64,000 nt of DNA from Flavobacterium faecale (GCF_003076455.1 NZ_CP020918.1:62001-126000), one strand, 5' to 3'; shown: positions 50,453-59,844, counted from the first letter of the stretch. Made by a program: numbers and translations. Notes: a model not told the origin generated them from the letters alone.

Positions 50453-50638
50453 ATGAAAAATTTATTGATTCTAGCAATCTGTGTTCTTGGAACATCAGTG
50501 ATGGTAGATGCAAAAACAATGTCTAGCAATGTTACGCATTTGAAAGAAGTTGTTACCAAAACTCACTCTAAAAACAAACCTGTTAAAAAGGTTAAAAGAG
50601 TGAAAAAAGAGAAAAAAGTAGCAACCCCAAAATCATAG
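50453..50638 (+). CDS. Lys-rich exported micro-protein A
   Basis: 61 aa: a signal peptide (MKNLLILAICVLGTSVMVDA) and a 41-residue mature part with 13 Lys, ending KKVKRVKKEKKVATPKS. Very basic, no Cys. It closely resembles in plan, not sequence, the 61-aa gene at 52531. Both sit behind the same type of operator. Function unknown; binding of lipopolysaccharide or other anionic envelope polymers is a guess. Confidence 0.7.
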   Translation: MKNLLILAICVLGTSVMVDAKTMSSNVTHLKEVVTKTHSKNKPVKKVKRVKKEKKVATPKS

Positions 50639-50675
50639 TTGAATTAATCCAATTTAACTACAAGATTTACTTGAT

Positions 50676-50709
50676 AGAAAAGCCAGCAAAATGCTTGCCT
50701 GGCTTTTCT
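50676..50709 (+). terminator. Terminator of micro-protein A
   Basis: AGAAAAGCCAG (50676-50686) pairs with CTGGCTTTTCT (50699-50709). Confidence 0.85.
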
Positions 50710-50722
50710 ATTAACTTTTAAT

Positions 50723-50757
50723 CTTCATTTTGACTTCATATTTGATTGGTACATTTG
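50723..50757 (+). promoter_or_regulatory. CTTCAT direct-repeat operator and promoter, site C
   Basis: CTTCAT at 50723-50728 and 50734-50739, 10 nt, TACATTTG at 50750-50757. It drives the 50789-52413 gene pair. Confidence 0.8.
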
Positions 50758-50788
50758 AACTAGAAAACGACTTTTAATCGCTACAAAA

Positions 50789-51700
50789 ATGAAAACAAAA
50801 GCAATTCAAACAGCAAAATACTTTAGCGCCTTTTCTAGCCTAAAAATAATCCCAATAGCATTGTTATTCCCATTAGTTTCGGTTGTCGCACAAGGTACAC
50901 CCCAACTACAAACTCCTGGACAAAACTTTAGTCTTGAAGGAGCATTGGCTCTTTTTAAAAAAGCAAAAACGGTACAACAATTTGAACGCTCACTTAATCA
51001 TGAAGATAACAACGTTAACAATTTGGATTTAAATAAAGATGGGCAAACAGATTATATAGCTGTAAACGATATTAAAGAAAATAATGCTCATGTACTCGTA
51101 CTTAGCACAAGCATTAGTAAAAATAACATTCAGGACATCGCAACTATTAATGTTGAAAAATCATCTAACAATGAAGCTAATGTCCAAATCATAGGCGACC
51201 CTGATTTGTATCCTGCCAATACAATTATTGAACCTTCCCCTTACGATGGGCCGATGGTAGCTAGTACTGACACACAAAATACTTATTCCAATCAAATTGC
51301 TAACCAAGTTGGGTACAATGTTTGGGAATGGCCTTTGGTACAATACCTATACAATCCTTATTATTCCATTTGGAACTCTCCATACAGTTGGTATAATTTA
51401 CCTTTCGGGTACAACATGTGGCGCCCAAAAATGTATACACAGTTTTATAGTGGGGGCAACAATTATCGCTCACATTATTATCATGCTCCACGCCTTAGAG
51501 TTACTGTTTCTCAAAATATTTACAGAGCACACCGCGGTTCTTTAGGATATGGACAAAATTTTAGAATTCAAAACAACTACTTCAATTTCGATAGAAGTAA
51601 TTCATTTGCTGGAAGATACATTGGGCATCCCACATATAGGAGTATTGGCTTTCGTGGAGGACACAGTTTTGGTGGCAGCGGGCACGGCGGCAGAAGATAA
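50789..51700 (+). CDS. Exported aromatic- and Gly-rich protein of unknown function
   Basis: A 303-aa protein with a long signal region (hydrophobic IIPIALLFPLVSVVAQ). Residues about 60-130 form a small alpha/beta domain with an EF-hand-like loop (LDLNKDGQTDYIAVND) that would fit a calcium site. Then comes an aromatic segment (NPYYSIWNSPYSWYNLPFGYNMWRPKMY) and a C-terminal Arg/Gly/His-rich tail (FRGGHSFGGSGHGGRR). No family name is recalled. It is under CTTCAT site C and is followed 29 bp on by a lipoprotein gene in the same transcript. Confidence 0.7.
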   Translation: MKTKAIQTAKYFSAFSSLKIIPIALLFPLVSVVAQGTPQLQTPGQNFSLEGALALFKKAKTVQQFERSLNHEDNNVNNLDLNKDGQTDYIAVNDIKENNAHVLVLSTSISKNNIQDIATINVEKSSNNEANVQIIGDPDLYPANTIIEPSPYDGPMVASTDTQNTYSNQIANQVGYNVWEWPLVQYLYNPYYSIWNSPYSWYNLPFGYNMWRPKMYTQFYSGGNNYRSHYYHAPRLRVTVSQNIYRAHRGSLGYGQNFRIQNNYFNFDRSNSFAGRYIGHPTYRSIGFRGGHSFGGSGHGGRR

Positions 51701-51729
51701 AAAACACAGAATTTACTAAAAAAAATAGT

Positions 51730-52413
51730 ATGAAAAATTCAAAAAGAATCCTTGCTGGAGCTATCTTAGTTTCATCCCTTTGCCTTAACAGTTGTCAAAA
51801 AAGACATCATGATAAAGAAGCAGAAAATGTAGTAGAAAAAATTGAAGAAGAAAGTGTTATCAATGATATCCCAAACCCATCTGATGCTCATTTTTCCGAG
51901 GCTATCAAGCAGCTCGAAGCCAAAAACTACAAAGAAGTAGCACAAAACATACAACTTGGTATACAGGCTATAAAACAAGAAAGCAAAGGGGACGGTGGCT
52001 TGTACAAAGTAAATCTAGACAATGCAATTGCAGCTTTGGAACAAATCTCTACCGATTTTAATAGCAATAAAATCATCTCTGAAAGCACCTTGAAAGAAGT
52101 GGTTGCGAACGCCGAAATTAATGTAGCGCATGATTACCTTGCCACCTCAGATGTATACACTATCGTACAACCAGAAGTTAAAAAGAATAATACTGCGGTT
52201 AAAAGAATGGAAAATAACTTAGCCATATTAAAACAAAAAGAAACTGCAAAAGTCAAATTAGAAGTTTCGAAAGAAAGACAGCTATTAATCAATGAAGGGC
52301 AAAAACTGCAAACAGAATTAAAAGTACTTCAAGCTAAAATAAACGAGCACATTAAAAGATCAGATGCACACATAAAAAATAATTATCCTGAAGAATATGA
52401 AGAAATTATCTAG
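51730..52413 (+). CDS. Helical lipoprotein of unknown function
   Basis: A 227-aa lipoprotein (LCLNSC). The mature part is almost all helical and charged: an N-terminal Glu/Lys tract, then AIKQLEAKNYKEVAQNIQLGIQAIKQES and a long coiled-coil-like C-terminal half (KRMENNLAILKQKETAKVKLEVSKERQ; LQTELKVLQAKINEHIKRSD). The repeated A..L..A pattern is like the YfdX family, but I cannot assign it. Same operon as the aromatic/Gly-rich protein gene, so under site C. Confidence 0.65.
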   Translation: MKNSKRILAGAILVSSLCLNSCQKRHHDKEAENVVEKIEEESVINDIPNPSDAHFSEAIKQLEAKNYKEVAQNIQLGIQAIKQESKGDGGLYKVNLDNAIAALEQISTDFNSNKIISESTLKEVVANAEINVAHDYLATSDVYTIVQPEVKKNNTAVKRMENNLAILKQKETAKVKLEVSKERQLLINEGQKLQTELKVLQAKINEHIKRSDAHIKNNYPEEYEEII

Positions 52414-52444
52414 GTGAATTAAAAAAATCTAAAGGTGCTTTAAA

Positions 52445-52479
52445 CTTCATTTTAACTTCATTTAGCACTCCTATCTTTG
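52445..52479 (+). promoter_or_regulatory. CTTCAT direct-repeat operator and promoter, site D
   Basis: CTTCAT at 52445-52450 and 52456-52461, 10 nt, TATCTTTG at 52472-52479. It precedes the second 61-aa Lys-rich gene. Confidence 0.8.
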
Positions 52480-52530
52480 ACTTAACAAAATAAAAAAAAC
52501 GTTATTATTTAATTATTAAAAAACAATCAC

Positions 52531-52716
52531 ATGAAAAAAGTACTCTTATTAGCAATGTTAGTTCTAGGTGCAACAGCAATAGTAAATGCAAAAACTGACC
52601 CTATCAAAGGAGGGAAAAAAGAAATCAAAAAAGAACTAAAACAAGTTGAAAAAACTGCAAAACAATTGGAAAATAAAACAGCAGTCACAAAAGCTGAAAA
52701 AGTAGCAAAAGATTGA
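52531..52716 (+). CDS. Lys-rich exported micro-protein B
   Basis: 61 aa: signal MKKVLLLAMLVLGATAIVNA, then a 41-residue helical, Lys-rich mature part (KGGKKEIKKELKQVEKTAKQ, KAEKVAKD). Same length and layout as the gene at 50453, with the leader LLLAMLVLGATAIVNA matching LLILAICVLGTSVMVDA in pattern. Last member of the CTTCAT group. A helix-breaking GG follows the cleavage site. Function unknown. Confidence 0.7.
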   Translation: MKKVLLLAMLVLGATAIVNAKTDPIKGGKKEIKKELKQVEKTAKQLENKTAVTKAEKVAKD

Positions 52717-52759
52717 AATACAAAAGAAATAAAAAGCTTTCATACCCTTATTAAAAACT

Positions 52760-52808
52760 AGCAAGTCCACATTATTTTTAAAAATATTGTGGACTTTGCT
52801 TTTTTTTT
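52760..52808. terminator. Bidirectional terminator
   Basis: AGTCCACA and TGTGGACT flank AT-rich arms, continued by AGCA / TTGCT and eight T. It separates micro-protein B from the convergent lipoprotein gene. Confidence 0.8.
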
Positions 52809-52853
52809 AATTTCTTGTTTTTCGCCCAAAACAACGATTGATTTAAATAAACA

Positions 52854-53630
52854 TTAGTAATTATAAACCGTGTTCAAACTAATAGAAATCCCTTTATGTG
52901 GTATACTCATCAGCGAATTTTTTTCAACGGGATAACTGGCTTTATCGTACTTAAAATTGTTTTTATAATAGGTAGCCGAAGATATGATCTGACCATTACT
53001 CTCTACGGTTGTTTCAACAGTACTAATCAAATAATTATTATTCGAAATGATTCCTTCATGATCCCACAATTTATCGTAGCCCTCAATATTATGAAGCGGA
53101 TTGGTTTTTGAATCGTATTCATAACTCACAGTGTATTTTGAAATTACTCCTGCACTATTATCCAAAATTCGCTCTTCACTCAACATATTTCCATCTTTTA
53201 ATTTCAGAGTCCCATGATAGATTTTCGTTTCTAGAGGATATGCTTTGGTATCCATTTTTTGATATGAAACAGTATTATCTGCATTTTGAGTATAAGTGAT
53301 ATAATAAGAACCTCCAAGTTCGACACGCTTTAAAAAACCAGACTCATAGGTATAATTCACAAGTGATTTTTCGTTTTTTACTTTATCAGTCGTTACAATT
53401 GCAGTAATATAGCCCGAATCATAAGTAAATTCTTTTAAGGTATCTGGGCTTTCGATCGCCATCAACTGTGTTCCGTTGTAGGTATAGTTGGTCGTTTGCA
53501 CGGTACCACTATCTGACGTTTCTACAACATTTTTTATAAGTTTAGTTTGATTCTCACTGTCAGATGTACACCCAACTATTGCAAAGAATAAACTAGTAAT
53601 CAACCAAAAAATATATCTATTGTTTCTCAT
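52854..53630 (-). CDS. Lipoprotein of unknown function with YD-like strands
   Basis: A 258-aa predicted lipoprotein (FAIVGC). The sequence is a series of short strands of the form YTYNGTQLMAI, FTYDSGYITAIVT, YTYESGFLKRVEL and YEYDSKTNPLHN, the pattern of DUF4595-like or YD-repeat proteins in Bacteroidota. No enzyme motif. It follows micro-protein B in opposite direction and ends at a shared terminator. Surface location is expected; function unknown. Confidence 0.65.
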   Translation of the reverse strand: MRNNRYIFWLITSLFFAIVGCTSDSENQTKLIKNVVETSDSGTVQTTNYTYNGTQLMAIESPDTLKEFTYDSGYITAIVTTDKVKNEKSLVNYTYESGFLKRVELGGSYYITYTQNADNTVSYQKMDTKAYPLETKIYHGTLKLKDGNMLSEERILDNSAGVISKYTVSYEYDSKTNPLHNIEGYDKLWDHEGIISNNNYLISTVETTVESNGQIISSATYYKNNFKYDKASYPVEKNSLMSIPHKGISISLNTVYNY

Positions 53631-53689
53631 TTACTGAAAGTATTAATGCCTTTCCTGCCTTTTTCTATCACTTATTACAAAAATTAGAC

Positions 53690-54541
53690 CTAAAAATATA
53701 TTCCAGCACCAAATTTGACAAAATCATAGGTTGGCGTTCCTATTTTCAAATGTTCATAGCCAAAATTGAATACGCCATTTTTCTTATGGTATTTGGCATC
53801 CAACTCATACGAGCTCAGTGATTTTCCATTAATGGCACTCCATCTCGTACTCCCTGAAAAACTTATTTTATTCGTCATGAAATAATTGGCATTCAAACCA
53901 GCGGCAACACCAAAGGTATGCACTTCATTCCCGACGTAGCTTACTCCTAGCTTCCATCCAAAATTAAATTTCTCAAAGCGAATGCGGTCATAACAAACAG
54001 CAAGATCTGCCAAAAACAAATTATAATTCCTTTGATTGATTGGATCCTTTTCGAATAAATTACGAGCGTCGGCTTGAAAATAAAACAATTCAGTTGGTCG
54101 TATTTTTGCTTTAAAATGATTCCCATACAACGTATTACTGTTGTACAGGAACGAATCTTCTAGGTCAATCCTAAAATTGGTTTTACTGTAACGGTCTTTT
54201 CCCGAATAATCACCTTCATTGCCCAAATGATAAGGGTAAGCAGTAAGCGTATTCAGTAAATGCTTTTCATGCTTATAGTCCCCAATAATGCCGTATTTTA
54301 CCACGCTCCATGCGGTATAATAAAAAACAGCTGTCACAACTTCTACAAAAAGATTATCAATTACTGAATCATCTGGCTTTGCAGAACTCCTACCAGAGCT
54401 AACCGTTGTGGTGCCATTGCTATAATGAACACCTTCTTTTTCGGTGAGCTCTTTTTTTGAAGTTTCAATTTTACTCTGCCCCATCATCAAATGGATCGAA
54501 AGCAAAAAAATTAGTACCGCACTACAATTTCTTACCTTCAT
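53690..54541 (-). CDS. Exported protein of unknown function downstream of alaS
   Basis: A 283-aa exported protein (SAVLIFLLSIHLMMGQ). After a Ser/Thr-rich linker come many aromatic and Asn-containing strands (RIDLEDSFLYNSNTLYGNHFKAKI, FYFQADARNLFEK, FNFGWKLGVSYVGN, FGYEHLKIGTPTYDFVKFGAGIYF) and a C-terminal aromatic residue, all consistent with an outer-membrane barrel. It starts 4 bp after the alaS stop and so is probably co-transcribed with it. I recall no functional assignment. Confidence 0.65.
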   Translation of the reverse strand: MKVRNCSAVLIFLLSIHLMMGQSKIETSKKELTEKEGVHYSNGTTTVSSGRSSAKPDDSVIDNLFVEVVTAVFYYTAWSVVKYGIIGDYKHEKHLLNTLTAYPYHLGNEGDYSGKDRYSKTNFRIDLEDSFLYNSNTLYGNHFKAKIRPTELFYFQADARNLFEKDPINQRNYNLFLADLAVCYDRIRFEKFNFGWKLGVSYVGNEVHTFGVAAGLNANYFMTNKISFSGSTRWSAINGKSLSSYELDAKYHKKNGVFNFGYEHLKIGTPTYDFVKFGAGIYF

Positions 54542-54545
54542 TTAG

Positions 54546-57182
54546 TTATTGTACATATTCGATCACTTTGTCAAGTGCCCCTGCAATACCTGCTACATTT
54601 TTTCCTTTTCCAGAAGCGAAGAAGGGTTGTCCTCCTCCATTTCCATCAATTAATTTTCCTAATTCTCTAATGACGTTTCCAGCGTTTAATGATTTTTGAG
54701 CCACTAACTCTTTAGAAATATAACAGTGGATATTTGGCGCATTATCCTCAATCGAAGCCAAAAACACAAAAGAATTTGGTTTTGAACTTCCAATTGCCAT
54801 TGCCAAATCTTTGGTAGCTCCCATAGACAAATTGACTTGTTTTGCCAAAAAGTTGATTCCGTTTACCTCTTTAAATTCGCTAACCAAATTATTTTTTAAA
54901 CCGTCAATTTTATCTTTCAACAATTGCTCCATCTCTTTTTTGATTTTAGCATTTTCTTCTTGCAAAGAAATTACTGATTTCAAAACATCTTGTGGATTTT
55001 TTAATGTCGCTTTAATTTCGCCCAGCAACGTTTCTTGCGAAGCATAAAATTGTTTTACCGCATCACTAGTAATCGCTTCGATACGACGAATTCCTGCCGC
55101 AACCGCTCCTTCAGAAACGATTTTGAAATTCCAGATATCAGCTGTATTATTCACGTGAATTCCACCGCACAATTCCATACTGTTTCCAAATTTTATTGCA
55201 CGTACATTATCTCCATATTTCTCTCCAAACAATGCCATTGCACCTTCGTCCAAAGCTTGTTGAATCGGAATATTTCTTCTTTCGATCAACGGTAATTGCT
55301 CTTGGATTCTTGCGTTTACAAAATCTTCAACTTGTTGCAATTCATCTTCGGTTACTTTTGAAAAGTGCGAAAAGTCAAAACGCAAGTTATTCGGATTTAC
55401 CAATGAACCTTTTTGTTCTACATGCGTACCCAAAATCGTGCGTAATGCTAGGTGCATTAAGTGCGTAGCCGAGTGATTTTTGGCTGACAACCCTCTTAAA
55501 TCGGTATTTACTTTGGCGATAAAATTAGCATTTACATTTTCTGGCAATTTCTTGGTAAAATGCAAAATCAAGTTATTCTCTTTTTTAGTATCGATGATTT
55601 CAATCGTTTCATTTGCCGAAACCAATGTTCCTTTATCACCTACTTGCCCTCCTCCTTCTGGGTAGAAAGGGGTAGCATCAAGAACGATTTGGTACAATAC
55701 ACCATCTTTTTTAGAATCAACTTTACGAATACGAGTAATTTTCACTTCGTTCTCCACTTGGTCGTAGCCTACAAAAGTTTCTGTATTTCCTTCAACTAAA
55801 ATTTCCCAGTCATCGGTAGATACTTCAGATGCGGCACGAGATCGTGATTTTTGCTCTTGCATGGCTTTATCAAAACCAGCTTCGTCCAAACTAAAGCATC
55901 TTTCTCTTAAAATCAAAGCAGTTAAATCAATTGGAAAACCGAAAGTATCGTATAGTTCGAAAGCCTTAGCTCCATTCACCTCTTTACCCGAAGTTTCAGC
56001 GATTACTTTGTCTAACAATTGCAATCCTTGGTCCAAAGTTCTCAAGAAAGAAGCTTCTTCTTCACGAATTACATTGGTAACCAACGTTTGTTGTTTTTTG
56101 ATTTCTGGGAAAAACTCACCCATTTGATCTGCCAAAACAGCCACCAATTCAAAAATAAATGGCTCTTTGGTATCCAAGAAGGTGAATCCGTAACGAATCG
56201 CTCTACGCAAAATTCGACGAATTACATAACCTGCTCCCGTGTTTGATGGCAACTGTCCGTCAGCAATAGCAAAGGCTACCGCACGCACGTGATCCACAAT
56301 CACACGAATAGCGATATTGGTTTTATTTTGTTCTTCTGAAACGTTTTTGATTTCGTTTGAAGTATATTTTAATCCTGTAATTTGTTCCACCTTAGCGATA
56401 AGCGGTGTAAAAACATCGGTGTCATAGTTAGACGTTACGTCTTGCATTGCCATACACAAACGTTCAAATCCCATTCCGGTATCTACGTGTTGTGCAGGTA
56501 ATTTTTCTAGAGAACCATCGGCTTTACGGTTGAATTCCATAAATACGTTGTTCCAAATTTCCACTACTTGTGGATGATCTTCGTTAACTAAACTAAAACC
56601 AGATACGGCAGCTCGTTCTTCATCTGTACGTAAATCAATATGAATTTCAGAACAAGGTCCGCACGGTCCTTGGTCTCCCATTTCCCAAAAGTTGTCTTTT
56701 TTATTCCCTAAAATAATTCGGTCTTCGGGAACAAATTGTTTCCAAATATCAAAAGCATCTTGATCGAAAGGTACATTCTCAGCTTCATTTCCTTCGAAAA
56801 CAGAAACATACAAACGGTCTTTGTCTAATTTTAAAACATCCGTCAAAAATTCCCAAGCCCAAGGCAAAGCTTCTTTTTTGAAGTAATCGCCAAACGACCA
56901 GTTTCCTAACATTTCGAACATGGTGTGGTGGTAGGTATCAAATCCTACATCTTCAAGGTCATTGTGTTTTCCTGATACACGAAGACATTTTTGAGTGTCG
57001 GTAATACGATTACTTTTGGGTGTGGCGTTTCCTAAAAAATATTCTTTGAACTGTGCCATCCCCGAGTTGTTGAACATCAAGGTTGGATCATCTTTTAGAA
57101 CAATAGGAGCCGAAGGAACAATAAGGTGTCCTTTACTTTCAAAGAATTGTAGATACGCTTTGCGAATGTCTTGTGATTTCAT
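54546..57182 (-). CDS. alaS: Alanyl-tRNA synthetase
   Basis: AlaRS (878 aa). The N-terminal class II core is [19 protein letters not shown] ... [16 protein letters not shown] ... [24 protein letters not shown]. The editing domain has the zinc motif HxxxH ([10 protein letters not shown]) and C...H in MELCGGIHV. The C-terminal C-Ala domain has the usual [16 protein letters not shown]. Length is normal for the family. The 401-bp upstream region holds a structured repeat. A gene for an exported protein starts 4 bp downstream. Confidence 0.97.
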   Translation of the reverse strand: MKSQDIRKAYLQFFESKGHLIVPSAPIVLKDDPTLMFNNSGMAQFKEYFLGNATPKSNRITDTQKCLRVSGKHNDLEDVGFDTYHHTMFEMLGNWSFGDYFKKEALPWAWEFLTDVLKLDKDRLYVSVFEGNEAENVPFDQDAFDIWKQFVPEDRIILGNKKDNFWEMGDQGPCGPCSEIHIDLRTDEERAAVSGFSLVNEDHPQVVEIWNNVFMEFNRKADGSLEKLPAQHVDTGMGFERLCMAMQDVTSNYDTDVFTPLIAKVEQITGLKYTSNEIKNVSEEQNKTNIAIRVIVDHVRAVAFAIADGQLPSNTGAGYVIRRILRRAIRYGFTFLDTKEPFIFELVAVLADQMGEFFPEIKKQQTLVTNVIREEEASFLRTLDQGLQLLDKVIAETSGKEVNGAKAFELYDTFGFPIDLTALILRERCFSLDEAGFDKAMQEQKSRSRAASEVSTDDWEILVEGNTETFVGYDQVENEVKITRIRKVDSKKDGVLYQIVLDATPFYPEGGGQVGDKGTLVSANETIEIIDTKKENNLILHFTKKLPENVNANFIAKVNTDLRGLSAKNHSATHLMHLALRTILGTHVEQKGSLVNPNNLRFDFSHFSKVTEDELQQVEDFVNARIQEQLPLIERRNIPIQQALDEGAMALFGEKYGDNVRAIKFGNSMELCGGIHVNNTADIWNFKIVSEGAVAAGIRRIEAITSDAVKQFYASQETLLGEIKATLKNPQDVLKSVISLQEENAKIKKEMEQLLKDKIDGLKNNLVSEFKEVNGINFLAKQVNLSMGATKDLAMAIGSSKPNSFVFLASIEDNAPNIHCYISKELVAQKSLNAGNVIRELGKLIDGNGGGQPFFASGKGKNVAGIAGALDKVIEYVQ

Positions 57183-57299
57183 TTTTATGTTTTTTACTAC
57201 TCAGGAACTTTTTTCACCATTAATCTGCCGGTAGACAGGGGCGCAAAAGCTCAAAGTTTTTATTTTATTACCACTTGGGCAGTATTAATTTTAATTTTA

Positions 57300-57490
57300 A
57301 TCGAATGTTGTTCTGAGCACCATTTCATGCCCCAGATGGCAGTGGAAAGCTTCGAGAATGGGGACTCTATTTTTTTCTTGAAGCGGCAGAGCGACTCCCG
57401 AAGCGTCGGGAGAAGCTCCTGCGGGTTCATTAGAAAAAAAGAGTACCTATCGAGAACTTGCAACGAACAGCTGGATCAGGCCCTAATTAT
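57300..57490. ncRNA. Structured intergenic element between alaS and the M23 peptidase gene
   Basis: On the plus strand: a conserved-looking 5' box (GCCCCAGATGGCAGTGGAAA), a multi-tier stem and a 3' box (GAACAGCTGGATCAGGCCC). The stem pairs GACTC-TATTTTTTTCT (57363-57378) with AGAAAAAAA-GAGT (57432-57444), then GCAG-AGC with GCT-CCTGC, and ends in CTCCCGAAGCGTCGGGAG (57395-57412). The arrangement of conserved flanks around a variable hairpin is known from dispersed Flavobacterium intergenic elements; a link with the Rfam Flavo-1 RNA is a hypothesis. The rest of the 57183-57583 gap holds no gene; TAAATTTG at 57531-57538 may be the promoter of the peptidase gene. Confidence 0.45.
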
Positions 57491-57583
57491 TTTTATTCCG
57501 AAAAAAGTGGCGATACGAATAAACATTTCTTAAATTTGTTCAACCAACCATTTTTGACGTGCAAAAATAGGGTATTTTAAAAT

Positions 57584-58561
57584 ATGGCGAAAGTAAAATA
57601 TTATTACGATTCTGAAAATCTGGCCTATCGGAAGATTAAAACCAAGAAAAGACACAAATTTGCCTATTTAGTGTTGTTTTTGGTAGCATCTGCCCTATTT
57701 GGTTTTGTCTGTTTTGTAGCTTTATTGAATACTCCTTATTTTGACACTCCAAAAGATCGGTTGATGGCCAGACAGATTGAGAATCTAAAACTAAATTACG
57801 AGGTTTTGGATAAGAGAATTGAAGAACTCTCGACGGTAACAGCAGCAATTGAAGATCGAGATAATAATTTGTATCGAACGTATTTTAACATTTCGCCTAT
57901 TGCAACCGAGGAACGAAAAGCGATAGTTAAAGATCCCAACCGCTATGCCGAGTTGCAAGGGTACGATAATACCAAACTGGTGGCAACGACAACAGAGAAA
58001 GTAGATATTTTGTCCAAAGAATTGGCTGTTCAATCAAAATCATTGGACGCTATTTTGAAAATGGCCAAGGAGAAAAATAAATTCTTATCTGCCATTCCTG
58101 CCATTCAGCCAGTACGAAATGAAAATTTGAAACGAATGGCGTCAGGTTTTGGATACCGAACCGATCCGTTTACAAAAGCACGAAAAATGCATGAAGGCAT
58201 GGATTTTACGGCACAAACTGGAACGCCGATTTATGCAACGGGCGACGGCGTAGTGGCACAGGCAGATGCCACGGCTTCGGGCTATGGCAACCATGTAGTG
58301 ATTAGGCACGGTTATGGATACGAGACTTTGTATACACATATGAGCAAGTATAATTGCCGCGCAGGACAACGTGTAAAACGGGGTGACGTAATTGGTTTTG
58401 TGGGTAGCACCGGAAGATCGGAAGCGCCACATTTGCATTATGAAGTTCATAAGGAAGGTAAAGTAGCCAACCCACTGAATTTTTATTACGGTAATATATC
58501 TGCTGTAGAATATATTGCGATTTCGCAAATTGCAAATCAAGAGAATCAGTCGCTTGATTAA
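57584..58561 (+). CDS. M23 family metallopeptidase (LytM-type)
   Basis: A 325-aa inner-membrane protein with its C-terminal peptidase outside. TM at about 25-48, then a coiled coil (about 60-165), then the M23 domain: zinc ligands H203 and D207 (MHEGMDF) and H285 (HLHYE), with GNHVVIRHGYGYETLYTHMSKY and GDVIGFVGSTGRSEAPHLHY. It cuts peptide cross-links in peptidoglycan or activates amidases. All catalytic residues are present. Divergent from alaS. Confidence 0.95.
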   Translation: MAKVKYYYDSENLAYRKIKTKKRHKFAYLVLFLVASALFGFVCFVALLNTPYFDTPKDRLMARQIENLKLNYEVLDKRIEELSTVTAAIEDRDNNLYRTYFNISPIATEERKAIVKDPNRYAELQGYDNTKLVATTTEKVDILSKELAVQSKSLDAILKMAKEKNKFLSAIPAIQPVRNENLKRMASGFGYRTDPFTKARKMHEGMDFTAQTGTPIYATGDGVVAQADATASGYGNHVVIRHGYGYETLYTHMSKYNCRAGQRVKRGDVIGFVGSTGRSEAPHLHYEVHKEGKVANPLNFYYGNISAVEYIAISQIANQENQSLD

Positions 58562-58599
58562 AAATTTTTAAAATTTAGGAATTAGGATTTAAAAATTTA

Positions 58600-58780
58600 G
58601 GATTGTTGGAATTTTATATCTTATTAAAGATTAGAGATTGATGATTTTGATTAACGATTTTTGATTAACGATTTTTGATTTTTGATGTAGCAATCGAAAT
58701 TGATTCTTGAAATTGACAGTTGATTTTTGATTTTTGACATTTGAACTTTGATTTTTGAAAAAAAATAATTATTAATAAAA
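58600..58780. repeat. TTTTTGATT / TTGAAATTGA simple repeats before the MerR gene
   Basis: At least ten degenerate units such as GATTTTTGATT, GAAATTGA and TTTGACATTTGAAC fill the gap between the M23 peptidase and MerR genes. Same family as 2005-2097. Confidence 0.6.
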
Positions 58781-58784
58781 GAAT

Positions 58785-59117
58785 ATGCACATAGAGCTTT
58801 CTAAAGATAAAAGGTATTACAGTATTGGTGAGATTGCCAAGGCTTTTAATGTGAACGCTTCGCTGATTCGGTTTTGGGACAGTGAATTTGATATTTTAAA
58901 ACCAAAGAAAAACGCCAAAGGAAATCGTATGTTTACGCCGGAGGATGTGACCAATTTGCAATTAATTTATCACTTGGTAAAAGAAAGAGGCTTTACCCTT
59001 GAAGGCGCCAAAACACATTTGAAAGAAGGACAAAAGAAAACCTTGGATAAATATGATATTATTCGAAAGCTTGAAAGCATAAAAGTGCAGTTGACGAATA
59101 TTAAGAACGAAATTTAG
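58785..59117 (+). CDS. MerR family transcriptional regulator
   Basis: A 110-aa one-domain regulator: RYYSIGEIAKAFNVNASLIRFWDSEFDIL (helix-turn-helix with the wing WDSEF) and RMFTPEDVTNLQLIYHLVKERGFTLEGAKTHLKEG, then a short coiled coil (IIRKLESIKVQLTNIKNE). No ligand-binding cysteines, unlike metal-sensing MerR members. It precedes the LemA operon and may be co-transcribed with M23. The upstream gap is filled with simple TTTTTGATT repeats. Target unknown. Confidence 0.9.
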   Translation: MHIELSKDKRYYSIGEIAKAFNVNASLIRFWDSEFDILKPKKNAKGNRMFTPEDVTNLQLIYHLVKERGFTLEGAKTHLKEGQKKTLDKYDIIRKLESIKVQLTNIKNEI

Positions 59118-59249
59118 CAAAAATCAAGTTCAAATGTCAATTGCAAATGTCAATTGCAAAATTCAATAGAAAAGAAGATTGAACTTACACATTTAAATTA
59201 AAAAAGTAATTAAAAACAATAAATAACAAATATTAAATTAAATAGAAAA

Positions 59250-59843
59250 ATGGATTTTAAAAAATTTTTACCTTGGATTATTATTGCTGTAGTGGTATTT
59301 GCTGGTTATAGCTGGGTTAAAGGAATTAACAATACGGCAGTGACTTTGGGTCAAGACGTAGAACAATCTTGGGGAGATGTGCAAACGGCTTACCAACGTC
59401 GTAATGACCTTATTGGAAACTTAGTAAACACAGTAAAAGGTGCTGCTGATTTTGAAAAAAGCACATTGACAGCTGTTATTGAGGCTCGTGCAAAAGCAAC
59501 GCAAACAACTATCGATCCTACAAACATTACACCAGAGCAATTGGCTGCTTTTAATTCTGCTCAATCTGGAGTAAGTAGCTCTTTGTCTCGTTTATTGGTA
59601 ACTGTAGAAAAATATCCTGACTTGAAAGCAAATGAAAACTTCTTGAAATTACAAGACGAATTGGCAAGTACTGAAAATCAAATTTTGACGGCTCGTACTC
59701 GTTTTAACGAAGCTGCTAAACCTTATAATGTACATATCAAAACTTTCCCAAATTCATTATTTGCAGGTATGTTTGGTTTCAAAGAAAAAGCTTATTTCAA
59801 CGCTGTTGAAGGTGCTGATAAACCGGTAGAAGTAAAATTCTAA
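59250..59843 (+). CDS. lemA: LemA family protein
   Basis: A 197-aa protein with one N-terminal membrane helix (WIIIAVVVFAGYSWV) and a long helical bundle: EQSWGDVQTAYQRRNDLIGNLVNTVKGAADFEKSTLTAVIEARAKA, then SRLLVTVEKYPDLKANENFLKLQDELASTENQI and FNEAAKPYNVHIKTFPNSLFAGMFGFKEKAYF. This is the LemA signature. The family is found with TPM-domain genes, as here (two downstream). Its role in membrane or envelope homeostasis is poorly defined. Confidence 0.94.
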   Translation: MDFKKFLPWIIIAVVVFAGYSWVKGINNTAVTLGQDVEQSWGDVQTAYQRRNDLIGNLVNTVKGAADFEKSTLTAVIEARAKATQTTIDPTNITPEQLAAFNSAQSGVSSSLSRLLVTVEKYPDLKANENFLKLQDELASTENQILTARTRFNEAAKPYNVHIKTFPNSLFAGMFGFKEKAYFNAVEGADKPVEVKF

Positions 59844-59844
59844 T

